Positions 1 to 10,441 of a stretch of 64,000 nucleotides of DNA are shown piece by piece. Location: contig JAPJBO010000617.1 in the NCBI GenBank assembly GCA_030068145.1, forward strand, positions 1 to 64,000. Reading direction: 5' to 3'. Every line of letters begins with the position of its first letter. Position 1 is the stretch's first letter. A program made the translations under genes and the position numbers. The DNA is from Diplonema papillatum (taxonomy: Eukaryota; Euglenozoa; Diplonemea; Diplonemida; Diplonemidae). The notes beneath the pieces were generated by a model. That model ran no database searches. It was not told the origin of the DNA and saw nothing but the letters and a program-made list of their open reading frames with translations.

Positions 1-674
1 GGAATGGTCGTGCCGAGGTTGACTTGATGGGTCCGGTGACACTAGGGGCCGCGTGTGACCGCCTGCTGAAGCTGGACACCGATGTTCTCGGCGAGCTCCA
101 GCTCACCCTAGCTGTGGCGTCGAAGGGTCCGGTGTTCTCTCCCACCGGCTGGCCGCAGGTCGGTGGGTTTAGGAACAGAGTTGACAGCGGGCCGGCAAGG
201 AAGGGCTTGAGACGACTACAAGCCTTTGTCGACTCCGGCAGGAGGTGGAAAATGAACCGAGGGCGGCAGGGCGCTGTCGCCCGAGCTTCCCGTTTTCCGC
301 CAGCGTATCAGGCTGGTCATCATAATCATCGACTCTCTCATCGTGGTCTTATCAGACCCCTATCATCAAGACGAAGAAGCGGGGCGCAGCGACCCCGCGG
401 GCGGCCTGCAGGTACGCGTTCTTGGAACGGGCTCTGGGGTACCGGAAGTCAGGGACATGCCTCAAGTGGATAAGGAACTCCGGGAGGCGATCGGCTCCAG
501 CGCCCTGTCCCCGGTGTTGGAGGCTCAGCGCAGTCGCAGAGTATTTTTGGACCGCTGGAGTCGCAGGGCAGGGGACCGTGAAGGGGATGCCTGCCACGCG
601 GCCCTTTTCGGCGAAGTGCTTGTCGAGCTGGGGATCGCCGAGCCCGACGGCCTCTTGGCGAATCTCAGGGAGGG

Positions 675-1643
675 TTGACCAATGTCCGGTCATGTGGGAT
701 ACAGTCCCTGTATAGCCCGAGCCTGGGGGACCCGGAATTGTCAGTAGCGGAACTGATTCGCCGCCAGCCTGACGTGCTGGCGAGGGTCAGGAGGGCCGTC
801 ATGGGTGAGTCGGACTCCAACAGGGAAGCCATCTGGGCGTCGGTGCAGAAGGAGGTGGACAGAGGCTTCATGGTCGAACTAGTGGAGCCGCCGACGAATT
901 CGGTCTTTCTACGGCGCTTCATGGTTGCCCAGCTGAAGGCGGACCAGAAAGGGTGGCAGACGAAGCTCCGCGCGTGCGATGACGGGCGTATGGCCCTGGT
1001 TAATAAGGCGGTCCACATGCGACGAAGGTCAAGCTGGACACCGTCGACGTTTTCGTGGAGGTGGCGCGGCAACTGGCCCGGTAGGTTTGCCGGGGCGGCC
1101 TTCTACTCAGTAGGTTTGGACCATCGTGACGCCTACAGGCAGATGAAGGCACGGAACGATGTAATCTGCAGGTGCGTGGTGGCGGAGGACCCGGACGGAC
1201 TGTTGCAATTTTTCAGGCTCGACCGTCTGTCGTTTGGCGAGGCGGCAAGCGTTGTACACTACAACGCCTTTGCGAAGGTCCTCGCCCGCGTCGTCCGTCG
1301 CGGCCTGTCGCTGCCGCTCCTGCAGTACTACGACGACTTCGCCTGTCCCTGCCGGCTGGAGGACGACCTAGTGCTTGCTGACACCTTAGAGCTGCTGGGC
1401 GGCATTTTGCGCACCTCTTTCAACGACGAAAAGACCTCACAGGGCAACAGCTTTCGGCACCTGGGCTTGATTTTCTCGATAGACGGGGAGGGTGTGCACC
1501 TTTCCCTGTCGGAACCACGGAAGGAGAAACTGGTGTTCGTTCTGGAGGGCGTTCTCGCTCGCGACTCGCTCGCACCGGGCGAGGCGGCGTCGCGCCGGGA
1601 AACTAGGGTCCGCCTCGTCCTCCCTATTCGGAAAGGTGGGTAG
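675..1643 (+). pseudogene. Reverse transcriptase domain of the YR retrotransposon
   Basis: An open frame with no ATG reads a retroelement RT. Recognisable blocks are a palm start (GLDHRDAYRQM), the LSFGEAASVVHYNAF helix, the catalytic QYYDDF (a YxDD motif with both aspartates) at about 1324-1341, and a following NDEKT/HLGLIF block. These match the DIRS/Ngaro type RT rather than LINE RT. The frame stops at 1643, and the RNase H continues in another frame, so a frameshift lies near 1600-1645. A short open frame at about 343-678 upstream (residues from QVDKELREAIG) could be the preceding part, but it is not recognisable. Confidence 0.8.
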
Positions 1644-1647
1644 GGTA

Positions 1648-2115
1648 CCTCTCCAACCTCTATTCAGGCGCGCCAATGCGTCGTCCACGTACCGGGACTT
1701 CAAGCTGCGTCGCGAGCTTTGCGTATCGCTCCGGTGGTGGGTTGACGTCCTGAGGAGTGAGGTCCGTGTCTTTGAAAAGTCGGTTCCCCTCGACACGGTG
1801 AGTCCGGATACGGGGACCAAGTGCGTCCTGTTCACGGATGCCTGCCCAAAGGGGCTGGGCGCCGTCCTTGTTGTTCTTACGGACGGCGTGGTGTCGTCTG
1901 TCGAGTACTGCTCTTGCCCGGTTCCTGCCAGGGCGTCCGGGCTGCCGTTTCACGCTTTGGAGTTCGCAGCCGTGTCGGTGGCGTTCGGTCTGTGGTTCAA
2001 AGAGATAGGCAGGTGCCTAGCCTTCAGACGATTGATGAGGCGGTGGCAGATTTCTTGGTCCCGGGTACCCTCCAGTGCACATCTGTGCCGTAGGCGGCTG
2101 ATTCTTGCGCGCTGA
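1648..2115 (+). pseudogene. RNase H domain of the YR retrotransposon, frameshifted from RT
   Basis: This frame continues the element after the RT. The segment CVLFTDACPKGLGAVLV near 1826-1876 looks like the first strand of a retroelement RNase H with its catalytic Asp (FTDA). The later FHALEFAAVSVAF near 1950-1990 carries the Glu of the second motif. The preceding RRELCVSLRWWVDVL resembles the RT-RNase H connection of DIRS elements. The frame ends at a TGA at 2113-2115, about 50 bp before the first 346-bp repeat. The C-terminal catalytic Asp was not found, so the domain may be truncated. Confidence 0.65.
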
Positions 2116-2164
2116 TCTTTGGCTTCTCTTCTCTTTTGCGTCGGTCCATTGGGATAGAGCCATT

Positions 2165-2510
2165 GGGAAAATCCCAGAGTCCCGCGAGGCGAATGCGAGC
2201 AGCCAGGCATCGTGAGCCGGCCCGCCGCAGCCAGTTGTGTTAGATTGAAGCCAACTCGGGCCTTCGCCAGTTGAGCTGGAGTCTTGGCTGACTGATTCGG
2301 TAGCCAGGAGGACCGATCTCCCCAACTGAGGCAGCCGCCGGGCAGCCAACTTCGCCGGTCAGCTCGTTCCCAAGGTACCAGCAAGCCAGCTAAGGAGAGC
2401 TAACCGTGAATGATCCTTTGATTGGTGTGACATGAATTAAACGGATGTTAAATTGGCGGATGGAGAAGGAACAACGGCTCCGAGTGACTCTCTCCAAGGA
2501 GGCAATTTAA
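2165..2510 (+). repeat. 346-bp direct repeat, copy 1
   Basis: It begins GGGAAAATCCCAGAG and ends CAATTTAA. It is almost identical to 4101-4446, with one clear G/A difference near the end (AAGGAGGC against AAGGAAGC). It lies between the RNase H remnant and the recombinase remnant of the retrotransposon. Split or internal direct repeats are typical of the Ngaro branch, but their usual place is after the recombinase. Confidence 0.95.
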
Positions 2511-2959
2511 TAGGTGTTTAATTCAGCTAATCCCGAGCAAAGCCCCGGCAGGAGCGCGGATCTCCACCAAACCGGATCAGTCATTTGTTTCTCCCGCCCG
2601 CCCACCCGAAGAAAATAATGACATGGGATGTTGCACGGTTAGACGGCATGAGGACGGGTTTCACGGACCCCGAGTAGGAGGCTCTGGTGCGCTCACTCGC
2701 GGAGCTGCCAGAGGGCATGTCCCTGACCTCCTTCCGTGTGTTGCCGTGCTGGGCGCTTCCCGAGCGCGGTCGGCCGAGGAAGTCTACAAGCGCTTTCGCA
2801 GCATGGTGGCAGAGCTAGGAGCGGGGCCCCGCGAACGGGGTCCCGCCCCAGGCGGGGACGGTGACAAGGACACACCGCCCCGGTCTGCGCCTGGTCAGCG
2901 AGCAAGGAGATGGACTCCGCAGAGGGCAGCGCTTAAGAGGTCCCTCAGTCGGAACTCGG

Positions 2960-3905
2960 CCGAGGTGGCCCGCAGGGCCATGCGGGCCCGTTACACGACG
3001 GTCGGCTCGCCGAGTGCGTGTCGTGGTGTGGTAGCATGGGCGTTGAGCCCTACCCAACCACGGTAGAGAGGTTGGAGGAGTTCGGCCGGGTGCGTGTCGT
3101 GGTGTCGTAGCATGGGCGTTGAGCCCTACCCAACCACGGTAGAGAGGTTGGAGGAGTTCGGCGGTCACCTGCTGCTGATGGGCGACGACGGTGCAGCTTA
3201 TAGGGCGCCCCAGAACATCATAGCGTCCGTGCTGGCGGAGAACAAAGCCGCGGGGTGTATCGTGGGTAGGATGATGGCCGTCCTCGGGAAGGAGTCGCCG
3301 GACCCACAGCAGGCGGAGCCGCTGGGCGTGAGGGAGTTCAGGGCGATCTTTGATGCCATCCGGACCACGGGCGACTACGGCGCTGTGCAGACTCTGGGCG
3401 AATATTTTTACGCTACTCAGAACTTCGAGTATGCGGGCGATCCGGGCGGAGGACGTCACTCTGAATGGAGGAAGGCTCAGGGTCGAGTGGCGCATGGCGA
3501 AGGGCAAAAGGGAATGCATGAGATTCTTGACGTTCGAGGCCATAAATTTGGTGCCTCCGCTTACGCTTTCCGACCCGCCGGAGGGAGCACCGTCCTCCAT
3601 CCGCTCCCAGTCGAGGTGTTCACCCTCCTGAAGCGCTTGGCCGGGTCAAGTCAGCTCCTGTGCCCCAACTGCGGGTACCGCTCATTCAGGGAGGCACTCT
3701 GCGGTACAAGGACAGGGCGGGGTCTCTTCGCCGACAGTAACGGGATTTCAGCGGGGAGGAGTCCAGGAGCAGGCTCGCGTACACGACGCACAGCGCCAGG
3801 GTAGGTGGTTGCTGCACGCTGCTGAAGGACGGGGATGATGCAGGTTTGCGAGGTGGGGGACTGGGCGTCGGAGGACATGGTGAGGTTGTACGGAAAGAAG
3901 CTCAC
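2960..3905 (+). pseudogene. Tyrosine recombinase of the YR retrotransposon, broken by frameshifts
   Basis: Recombinase pieces appear in three frames. The core-binding part (SWCRSMGVEPYPTTVERLEEF and the helices after it) lies at 3094-3330. The box I region LLRTSSMRAIRAEDV with its putative catalytic Arg codon at 3419-3421, then a GRLRVEWRMAKGKRE strand, is in a second frame. A TTHSARVGG box II (His 3789-3791, Arg 3798-3800) and GDWASEDMVRLY with the putative nucleophile Tyr codon at 3889-3891 follow in two further frames. The HxxR to GDW step is off by one base. A CPNCGYRSF pair of cysteines near 3661-3690 lies between them. Box order and spacing fit DIRS/Ngaro recombinases. The gene cannot be translated as it stands. 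Confidence 0.7.
3014..3165 (+). repeat. 76-bp tandem duplication inside the recombinase
   Basis: Two adjacent copies of a 76-bp stretch beginning GTGCGTGTCGTGG (3014 and 3090) differ at only a few positions. As 76 is not a multiple of three, the duplication alone shifts the recombinase frame. The near identity suggests it is recent relative to the rest of the decay. Confidence 0.95.
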
Positions 3906-4100
3906 GCGCGATCCGTATTGCGTGGAGGCGGTCCGGTTTTACAACCCGGTGAGCCTAGCTCACTGCTACGCCGCGCCCTCGTAGGTCGGTCCTCCTCGGG
4001 GTTCGTATGAAGCTCCCTGCGTCCCACCCTTCCCTCTCTCCCCACTCCCCCGCAGTGGATCAAGGTTAGTCTCCCTGGCTTGCTGAGCTTGACCGGCGGA

Positions 4101-4446
4101 GGGAAAATCCCAGAGTCCCGCGAGGCGAATGCGAGCAGCCAGGCATCGTGAGCCGGCCCGCCGCAGCCAGTTGTGTTAGATTGAAGCCAACTCGGGCCTT
4201 CGCCAGTTGAGCTGGAGTCTTGGCTGACTGATTCGGTAGCCAGGAGGACCGATCTCCCCAACTGAGGCAGCCGCCGGGCAGCCAACTTCGCCGGTCAGCT
4301 CGTTCCCAAGGTACCAGCAAGCCAGCTAAGGAGAGCTAACCGTGAATGATCCTTTGATTGGTGTGACATGAATTAAACGGATGTTAAATTGGCGGATGGA
4401 GAAGGAACAACGGCTCCGAGTGACTCTCTCCAAGGAAGCAATTTAA
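4101..4446 (+). repeat. 346-bp direct repeat, copy 2, right end of the retrotransposon
   Basis: It matches 2165-2510 along its whole length. Similarity stops at CAATTTAA and is followed at once by A/T-rich sequence and a TA microsatellite, so 4446 is taken as the right end of the element. Confidence 0.9.
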
Positions 4447-4449
4447 ATA

Positions 4450-4453
<4 letters not shown>

Positions 4454-4485
<32 letters not shown>
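4454..4485. repeat. (TA)n microsatellite
   Basis: An uninterrupted run of TA dinucleotides directly flanks the right end of the retrotransposon. Confidence 0.97.
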
Positions 4486-4489
<4 letters not shown>

Positions 4490-4956
4490 TAAGGTCGCGA
4501 CTCGCCGCCACCTATGACATGAAGCGTGACCTTTTTCCGGTGTCTCCCAATACCATCAAGTGAACGAGGATCATAAAATAACAATGGGATTCGTGTGCTG
4601 CCAATTCATCGGTGATGACCGCGGACAACACCACCACCCTCGCCTTCAATGTGTCCGTCGCCAGAGTCACTACTTAGGCTTCGTCCAAGGCTGGCCTTGC
4701 AGCCGTAGCGGAAGATCTCTCTCCCAGAAACAAAAGAAGGTGGGCGAAGGTAGAAGCCCAAGCAGCGAAGACAAACGGAGGGTGTAGCTTTCATGATGTA
4801 GGAATACACGAATTCTGCACCATGTTTCCATGTCACGTGCATGTCATGCGCCCACTGCTACATACCAGGTGCTGCCAGTTACCTGGCAGTTACTGTCGAA
4901 AAGAGAGGTTCAAACACACCATTGATGCTTGCAGAAGAAACTCACGAGCCACAAGT

Positions 4957-5001
4957 TTTCCACCCAAACTGGGTGGAAACCCCCAAAAAGATTTTTGGGG
5001 G
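4957..5001. repeat. Two adjacent perfect hairpins
   Basis: TTTCCACCC (4957-4965) pairs with GGGTGGAAA (4971-4979) across a 5-nt loop. Immediately after, CCCCCAAAAA (4980-4989) pairs with TTTTTGGGGG (4992-5001) across two bases. The rest of 4486-5168 shows no gene and is probably the intron upstream of the SM exon. Confidence 0.85.
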
Positions 5002-5168
5002 CCCCCAAACCACCTTGTGGGGCAGCACTGTAACAATGCATTGTTGGTACTAAAAATTAGTAGTTGGCAGCGTACTGTGAAACTTACCAAAGCAGCGAGG
5101 TCCGCTAGGGCGCACAAACAAAAGAAGAAAGCGCCGCAACTCAATTTACCAATTCTTCCTTCCGACAG

Positions 5169-5788
5169 GCGACGAGAACGTGCTGCCGATGCTCACCGAA
5201 GAGTACGAAATGCTCCTGCGACGGCTGCTGCTGGCGGCTGCCGAAGCAGCGCCCGGCGCGATCGCGTTCGAGCACCACGTCGGCAGTGCCATCGCGAACG
5301 AACTGGCGGGAGACAACGACCGCGAAATCAACGCGGCGCGGGTGGCCAACAAGCTCCTGCACACGGCCCTCCGGCAGAAGCACCTGCGGCAGGCTTCGAA
5401 GGTGGTGACCCCGTCATTGCTCGAGCTGCCGGTCAGCGACCGGGGCAAGTCGGCGCGGGCTCATTTCCTGAGCACCATCGCGCGGAACGCGGCGAAGAAC
5501 CCCGGCCTGCTGCTGGCGGATGCCGAGAAGCTGTCCGTCGGCGCCGGCGACCGCGCCAAAAAGGGCAAGTCGACGTGGCTCGACGGCTTCAGCAACGCGC
5601 TGCTGGGCGAAGCCCCCGAAGAAGATTACCACACGGTCGTCCTCTTCGTCCTCGGCGGCGTGACGCCGCACGAGGCGACCCTCGCCCTCGCTGCGGCAAA
5701 GACCGAAAACCCGCGCTCGAATTTGCTCGTCGGCGGCACGTCTTTTGCGCCCTCCTCGCAGCTCCTGAACGCTTTGTACAACCAGTAA
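5169..5788 (+). CDS. Sec1/Munc18 (SM) family protein, C-terminal exon
   Basis: SM proteins clasp SNARE bundles and license membrane fusion. A 3' splice site (TCCGACAG) precedes 5169, and the frame then encodes about 206 residues to a TAA at 5786-5788. The C-terminal SM signature is clear: VVLFVLGGVTPHEA, then NLLVGGTSFAPSSQLLNALYN, which match the conserved GG-T-E and GGTS-type strands at the end of the family. Upstream there is a helical segment and a KKGKSTWLDGF loop. Earlier exons, which should encode about 400 residues, were not recognised before it, so the gene is incomplete here. The subfamily (Vps45, Vps33, Sly1 or Sec1) cannot be decided. The stop codon overlaps a perfect GTAAGT donor (AACCA/GTAAGT), so splicing past this stop is possible. 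Two broken copies follow. Confidence 0.75.
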
Positions 5789-5858
5789 GTGGGTCATTTA
5801 AAAGAAAAAGCAAGGCAGTTCTCGGCAGACAATACGAAGAGCAGAACGTCTGCCAGTT

Positions 5859-5982
5859 GCCACGTGTCCTCACCGTGCTAAATTTGCAGAATCTACCTAC
5901 TACGGTACCTACCGTGGGTATGACAGCGCACTCAGAGAGAATGTACCACCCTCACCCGAAACGTCACTCGCGTCATCTTCAG
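5859..5982 (+). repeat. Intron-like repeat, copy 1, between SM copies
   Basis: It begins near CACGTGTCCTCACCGTGCT, runs through a TATGACAGCGCACTCAGAGA block and ends in CATCTTCAG directly before the second SM copy. The same sequence recurs at 6386-6509 and 12087-12199, always ending in CAG like a 3' splice site. Confidence 0.9.
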
Positions 5983-6327
5983 TCGGCACGGGCTCATTTC
6001 CTGAGCACGATCGCGGCACGCAGCGAAGAATCCCGGCCTGCTGCTGGCGGACGCCGAAGCAGTCCGTCGGCGCCGGCGACCGCGCCAAAAAGGGCAAGTC
6101 GACGTGGCTCGACGGCTTCACAACGCGCTGCTGGGCGAAGCCCCCGAAGAAGATTACCACACGGTCGTCCTCTTCGTCCTCGGCGGCGTGACGCCGCACG
6201 AGGCGACCCTCGCCCTCGCTGCGGCAAAGACCGAAAACTCGCGCTCGAATTTGCTCGTCGGCGGCACGTCTTTTGCGCCCTCCTCGCAGCTCCTGAACGC
6301 TCTGTACAACCAGTACGTGGTCGGTTA
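5983..6327 (+). pseudogene. Broken tandem copy 1 of the SM C-terminal exon
   Basis: It starts right after a CAG with the equivalent of the SARAHFLSTIA codons of the real exon and runs to the QLLNALYNQ end. Small deletions, for example CTTCAGCAACG reduced to CTTCACAACG, shift the frame. The last part still reads LGGVTPHEATLALAAAKTEN and NLLVGGTSFAP correctly. It ends CAGTACGTGG, so the stop at the homologous position of the intact exon is lost. The copy lacks the first third of the parent exon. Confidence 0.9.
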
Positions 6328-6385
6328 AAAGAAAAAGCAAGGCAGTTCTCGGCAGACAATACGAAGAGCAGAACGTCCGCCAGTT

Positions 6386-6509
6386 GTCACGTGTCCTCAC
6401 CGTGCTAAATTTGCAGAATCTACCTACTACGGTACCTACCGGGGGTATGACAGCGCACTCAGAGAGATTGCACCACCCTCACCCGAAACGTCACTCGCGT
6501 CATCCTCAG
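6386..6509 (+). repeat. Intron-like repeat, copy 2, between SM copies
   Basis: It is nearly identical to 5859-5982 and again ends in CATCCTCAG directly before an SM exon fragment, so the tandem unit consists of this sequence plus exon fragment. Confidence 0.9.
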
Positions 6510-6690
6510 TCGGCACGGGCTCATTTCCTGAGCACGATCGCGGCACGCAGCGAAGAATCCCGGTCTGCTGCTGGCGGACGCCGAAGCTGTCCGTCGGCGC
6601 CGGCGACCGCGCCAAAAAGGGCAAGTCGACGTGGCTCGACGGCTTCAGCAACCTCCTCGCATCTCCTGAACGCTCTGTACAACCAGTAAG
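6510..6690 (+). pseudogene. Broken tandem copy 2 of the SM C-terminal exon, internally deleted
   Basis: It begins at the same point as copy 1 and reads to the GFSN codons, then jumps to the LLASPERS equivalent of the last codons. About 165 bp that encode the conserved LGGVT and GGTS strands are missing, so the copy cannot encode the SM C-terminus. Confidence 0.88.
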
Positions 6691-7848
6691 AGCGAGGGAA
6701 TGCACAACGCACGGCCAAGGCTGGAGTTGGGGATAAGCCTGCTTGCGATTCTGATTCATTACTGAGCGACCCCTGAGCTGCCTCTTCAACTCTCTCTTGC
6801 ATCTAGGGTACTTCCGAACGCCAGCGGAGTCGGACGGCCGAAACCCGGCACCGTCCACCGTTTCCTAGCTTCTCCCTCCTCTGCGTCCTCGGCTTCACGC
6901 TGGGAAACCGATTTCATCGAAAGTTGGCAGCGAGCGCTCACCGCTCCGTTCGTACCTTTGCTTTCGCTTCCCTTTCAATAATCCGGCCATTGAAGACTCC
7001 AGCCATAGGTCCGACTGCTAGGGGGAGGGGGGGCAGTACCCGTATCATTCTAATTAGTCGAATTGGATGCGTGTTCAGTTCAGTTCCCGAGAAAAGCCCT
7101 GGTGCACCAGACCGTCAACTGTATCCGACAAAGAAGAAGTATTCGGGCGTCATAATAATCAAAATGCAGCTCAGACGCGATTCCGTCGTCAGGCGTGTGC
7201 GTCGATTCCATCATCCTCAGGAGGCAAGAACGATCTCGGCAGCTCACAAGGGGAAGTGGTGCCACTCACCAGTCCCGTTCCATGAAGCCGCATCCCTAGC
7301 ATCCCTAGCTGAGCCAGCCCCCGCGTCAGTCAGTCGGACCGTTCGTCCGACCGACAGCAGCATCTTTCACAGCCTCTACCAGGGGGTTACCAACCGCTAG
7401 AGCAGAATTCTGCACCTAGTTGAGTTCCTGTAGACGACGGCCTTGCACCGAACGCCACATATACACTGAACCCTCTGACGACAGAGTCTAGCTTGACGCG
7501 TTGTACCGGTCGCCGCGGAGATTCAAACACCCTCACCTCTAGGTTTGAACATAAGCAAAGTATCCAGCAAAGAACAAACAGCTCTCTCTCTCTCAAGAGA
7601 AAAGTAAAAAAACCGCACAAAAAGTAACTCACACTAACCCGATAGATTTACACACACAAAGCCCCACGCACATTTCTCAAGTACACCCCAGACTGACCAC
7701 GGCAAGCAACCTGTTCGAAAAAGGAAAGAACCCAGTCCAGCTTCGAAGGAAGCAAGACAGCAGCTCGCTTAGCTCGATTCCGGAAGTAGTGAGCCAACCG
7801 AAAACGGTCCGTTTGCCAGCCACCGGCAGCGAAAGAAGGACAGGCGAG
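6691..7848. other. Spacer and probable 5' region of the zinc-finger gene
   Basis: No gene was recognised. The stretch from about 7400 contains short CT-rich and A-rich tracts and reads into the ATG at 7849, so part of it is likely promoter and 5' UTR. Open frames here have no family-like features. Confidence 0.5.
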
Positions 7849-9018
7849 ATGGAGGCGACGAGCCGCACCGTGCACGACGCCGTGCACGACACCGTGCCCT
7901 GTGGAGAGGACGAGAACAGCAGCGTCGTGGCAGCGTACTACAACAAGCCGATGTACCAAGTGAGCTGGGCAGACGACTTCGACGACGAATTGGTTTCCCG
8001 GCTCGAGGAGAGGAGCCGGAAAGAGCAGGAGGACCTGGTCGCAATCAGCGAGAACCCGTCGTGCTCAGACGTCGTCGACCGACAGAGTAGTGTGGCAGAG
8101 GTGTTCGTGAGCGACACTCGACATGAAGACGATGCTGCGAATGGTGTCACGGAAAAGGATGTTCACGTTGACGAAGAAGACGGGCAGGTGGTCGAAGGGG
8201 AGCTTGCCGAACCAGTGATCGGGCAAGCCGTCGGCACGTGGGTGTCCGAGAGCGCCGGCAGGCGCGACACATGCCCTGCGGACTCGCACCATTTCTCTTC
8301 GTTCACCGCGCGAGACGACAACTACTACTGCGCGGACTGCCACGCGCACGTTCCCCGAGGCGACGAAGTGGTCGGCTGCGGGTACTGCCCGCGGGACCTC
8401 TGCGCCGCATGCTACGACATCTCGAAGCAAGTGCCGTTCCAAATCCGCCCCCAAACCAGCATGCCCCCTATGCCACCTCCTCCTGACATGGGCACAGGCG
8501 GCCATGCTATCGAACCGGTGGCGTCGAAGGCAGTGTACGTCCGGCCGCCGACGACGTACGGACACAAGAAGGCGAGGCGAACAACGCGGAAAAGGCAAGA
8601 CCCAACCCCCCTTCCGGTGCCCGCGCCCGTCCACAGCTCGGCCAGCAGCAGCCGGAGCCACGACAGCGACGAGGGGCGCGCCGCGTCGATATCTCCGGTT
8701 CCTTCGTACTACAGCCACTCGCCGTACGCGCGGCTCCCGAACACCGGAACTGTGCACACTGCCCCCGCGCAGTACCCGCACGAAGACACCCACGCTTACG
8801 ACAACACGTACAATCAGAGCCACCACGGACAAGCGGCATACGAGTCCTACGAGCAATCCGCCCCTCAGTACCCAAGCTACGACGAAACCCCGCACCACGA
8901 GGACGTGTACGCATCGCACCACGACAGCTACCCCGCGCCCTCCCAGTGGCACACCGACCGACAGCCCCAGTACACCACCGCGCCGTTCTCCCCGCAGGAC
9001 TACTACTACTACAACTAG
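7849..9018 (+). CDS. ZZ/DC1-like zinc-finger protein with Tyr/His/Pro-rich tail
   Basis: A single open frame from ATG 7849 gives 389 residues. The frame stays open a little upstream, but this is the first ATG. The first 130 residues are acidic (SWADDFDDELVSRLEERSRK). Residues 142-188 hold a Cys cluster: CADC at 161/164, then CGYC at 177/180 and CAAC at 185/188, with His at 165 and 167. This CxxC-x12-CxxC-x4-CxxC spacing resembles ZZ or DC1 zinc fingers, which usually bind proteins. Residues 205-389 are low complexity: a Pro-Met stretch, a basic KKARRTTRKRQ patch that could be a nuclear signal, then repeated Tyr, His, Ser and Pro ending DYYYYN. No catalytic motif is visible. The function is unknown; an adaptor role is an inference. 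Confidence 0.8.
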   Translation: MEATSRTVHDAVHDTVPCGEDENSSVVAAYYNKPMYQVSWADDFDDELVSRLEERSRKEQEDLVAISENPSCSDVVDRQSSVAEVFVSDTRHEDDAANGVTEKDVHVDEEDGQVVEGELAEPVIGQAVGTWVSESAGRRDTCPADSHHFSSFTARDDNYYCADCHAHVPRGDEVVGCGYCPRDLCAACYDISKQVPFQIRPQTSMPPMPPPPDMGTGGHAIEPVASKAVYVRPPTTYGHKKARRTTRKRQDPTPLPVPAPVHSSASSSRSHDSDEGRAASISPVPSYYSHSPYARLPNTGTVHTAPAQYPHEDTHAYDNTYNQSHHGQAAYESYEQSAPQYPSYDETPHHEDVYASHHDSYPAPSQWHTDRQPQYTTAPFSPQDYYYYN

Positions 9019-10407
9019 ATGCAACGACCTCGCACCAACACGTTCGTTGCATCACGCAGCTGCGACGGCGTCCGCCTTGCAACTAGCGTTCTAGGGTCGT
9101 GTAGTCCTCGGCCATAGCAGCGAAGCGCACCGTTAGGCCACTGTACGGGTTACATTGCACGTATTTCGAACCTCTTTTTTTTTTTCAAAGAAAAAATGGA
9201 AATTGCATGTGCTCGGTGTCAGATTGCTCTCAGCTGTCTGTTACCTGGCAGCTACGGCCTCATAGCGAACGTTCACTCTGATAAAAAAAATGCAATCTCA
9301 ACTACTCCAAATTGGGCGCGACAGCTGCAGTGTCAAGTACCCTGGTGTCAAGTCCAGGAGGCTCCATATGGCACCTCTGTTTCGCTTCAATTCGGACTTT
9401 CGGTTTCTGTGTTGGGACGCGTGACTTCGCTCACCCAACTCTCCAACCCCTTACATGAATCAGAATCGAGCGAGGCGGCGATGAATCATCCCACCTGCGA
9501 CACACCACTCTCTTTCCCTATGCACAATACCCAGCTCCCTCCGCTTTACGTTCTTGCCTTTTTACGTGGTAGACAACGTGGTCTTCTCAGTTGCTGGTAG
9601 CCCGCTAACACATATTGGTGCGTTCGGCGCACCTTTCTTGCGGCCAAAGCAGAAGAGTCATTTTGTCGAGGCGTCGGGGGCGTGCCAGTGAGAACGCTAG
9701 CGTGTGCGCATTCAAACGGCGCAGGTACGCTTTGTTTTTCGTCGGCTAGAGAGAAGGTCCATGATTTTCTTTCGGGGACGAGGGGTTTCCTTCGGTCGTC
9801 GTTCCGTGTGCGGAAGAGGAGACACAGGCAAGGTCCTCAGCGAAAGCGGGATCATGCCTTGCCTGCTCCACGAGTACGGACACAGCACCTAGTAGGCCTT
9901 TACGTGAGCGTGTAGCAAACCTCGTCCCCAGGACGTACCGCTTCCTCCAAGAACAACAAGTTTGATTTTTTTTGAGACACTGCAATGTGTTCCAAAAATG
10001 TAAGCCTGAGCAATGAGCGAACCAACACCAAACTGAAGATCAGCGGCGCAGTCTACATGTCCGTGCTTCACATGGAGATCCCTAACTCAAAGACATACCA
10101 GGTGAAAAAAAACAGTCGTGGATGCTTCAACGCAACAGTTTTTGAAAGAATAGCGAAAGAGCGAAGGTCTCATTCACCCCACTCAACTACACACGTTGCT
10201 GCCCCTTGGCATCGCCGACGGGCGAAGTGTACGAAATCATCAGCCAGCTATCCCCTGCTTTAACTCTATCATTTTCGTCGCCATTTCTCGGTTTGGTGCT
10301 GATCGTCCGGAGCTTCGTCTGTGGATTCCCCAGCGCCGGAAATGTTCCTCCTTCGAGATGTGGCGCACACTCGGCCGCGTTTTCCCTGATTCACTTGCCC
10401 CCCGCCG

Positions 10408-10439
<32 letters not shown>
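10408..10439. repeat. Poly-C tract of 32 bases
   Basis: An almost pure C run follows CCCCCCGCCG. It is the longest of several C/G homopolymers in the window, others of which cap inverted repeats. No partner repeat is visible here. Confidence 0.97.

Positions 10440-10441
<2 letters not shown>

Larger units (their letters stand above)
1..4446 (+). mobile_element. Decayed DIRS/Ngaro-like tyrosine-recombinase retrotransposon, 5' end outside window
   Basis: In order on the plus strand this stretch holds a reverse transcriptase with a YYDDF active site, an RNase H segment (FTDA, then LEFAA), a 346-bp direct repeat, tyrosine-recombinase remains (core-binding part, box I Arg, HSAR box, GDW...Y end) and a second copy of the 346-bp repeat. 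RT, RNase H and a tyrosine recombinase together define the DIRS order of retrotransposons, which integrate with a recombinase instead of a DDE integrase. Frame changes separate every domain, and a 76-bp tandem duplication breaks the recombinase, so the copy is dead. The repeat lying between RNase H and recombinase, not only at the end, is unusual. The left terminus is not in the window. Confidence 0.8.
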
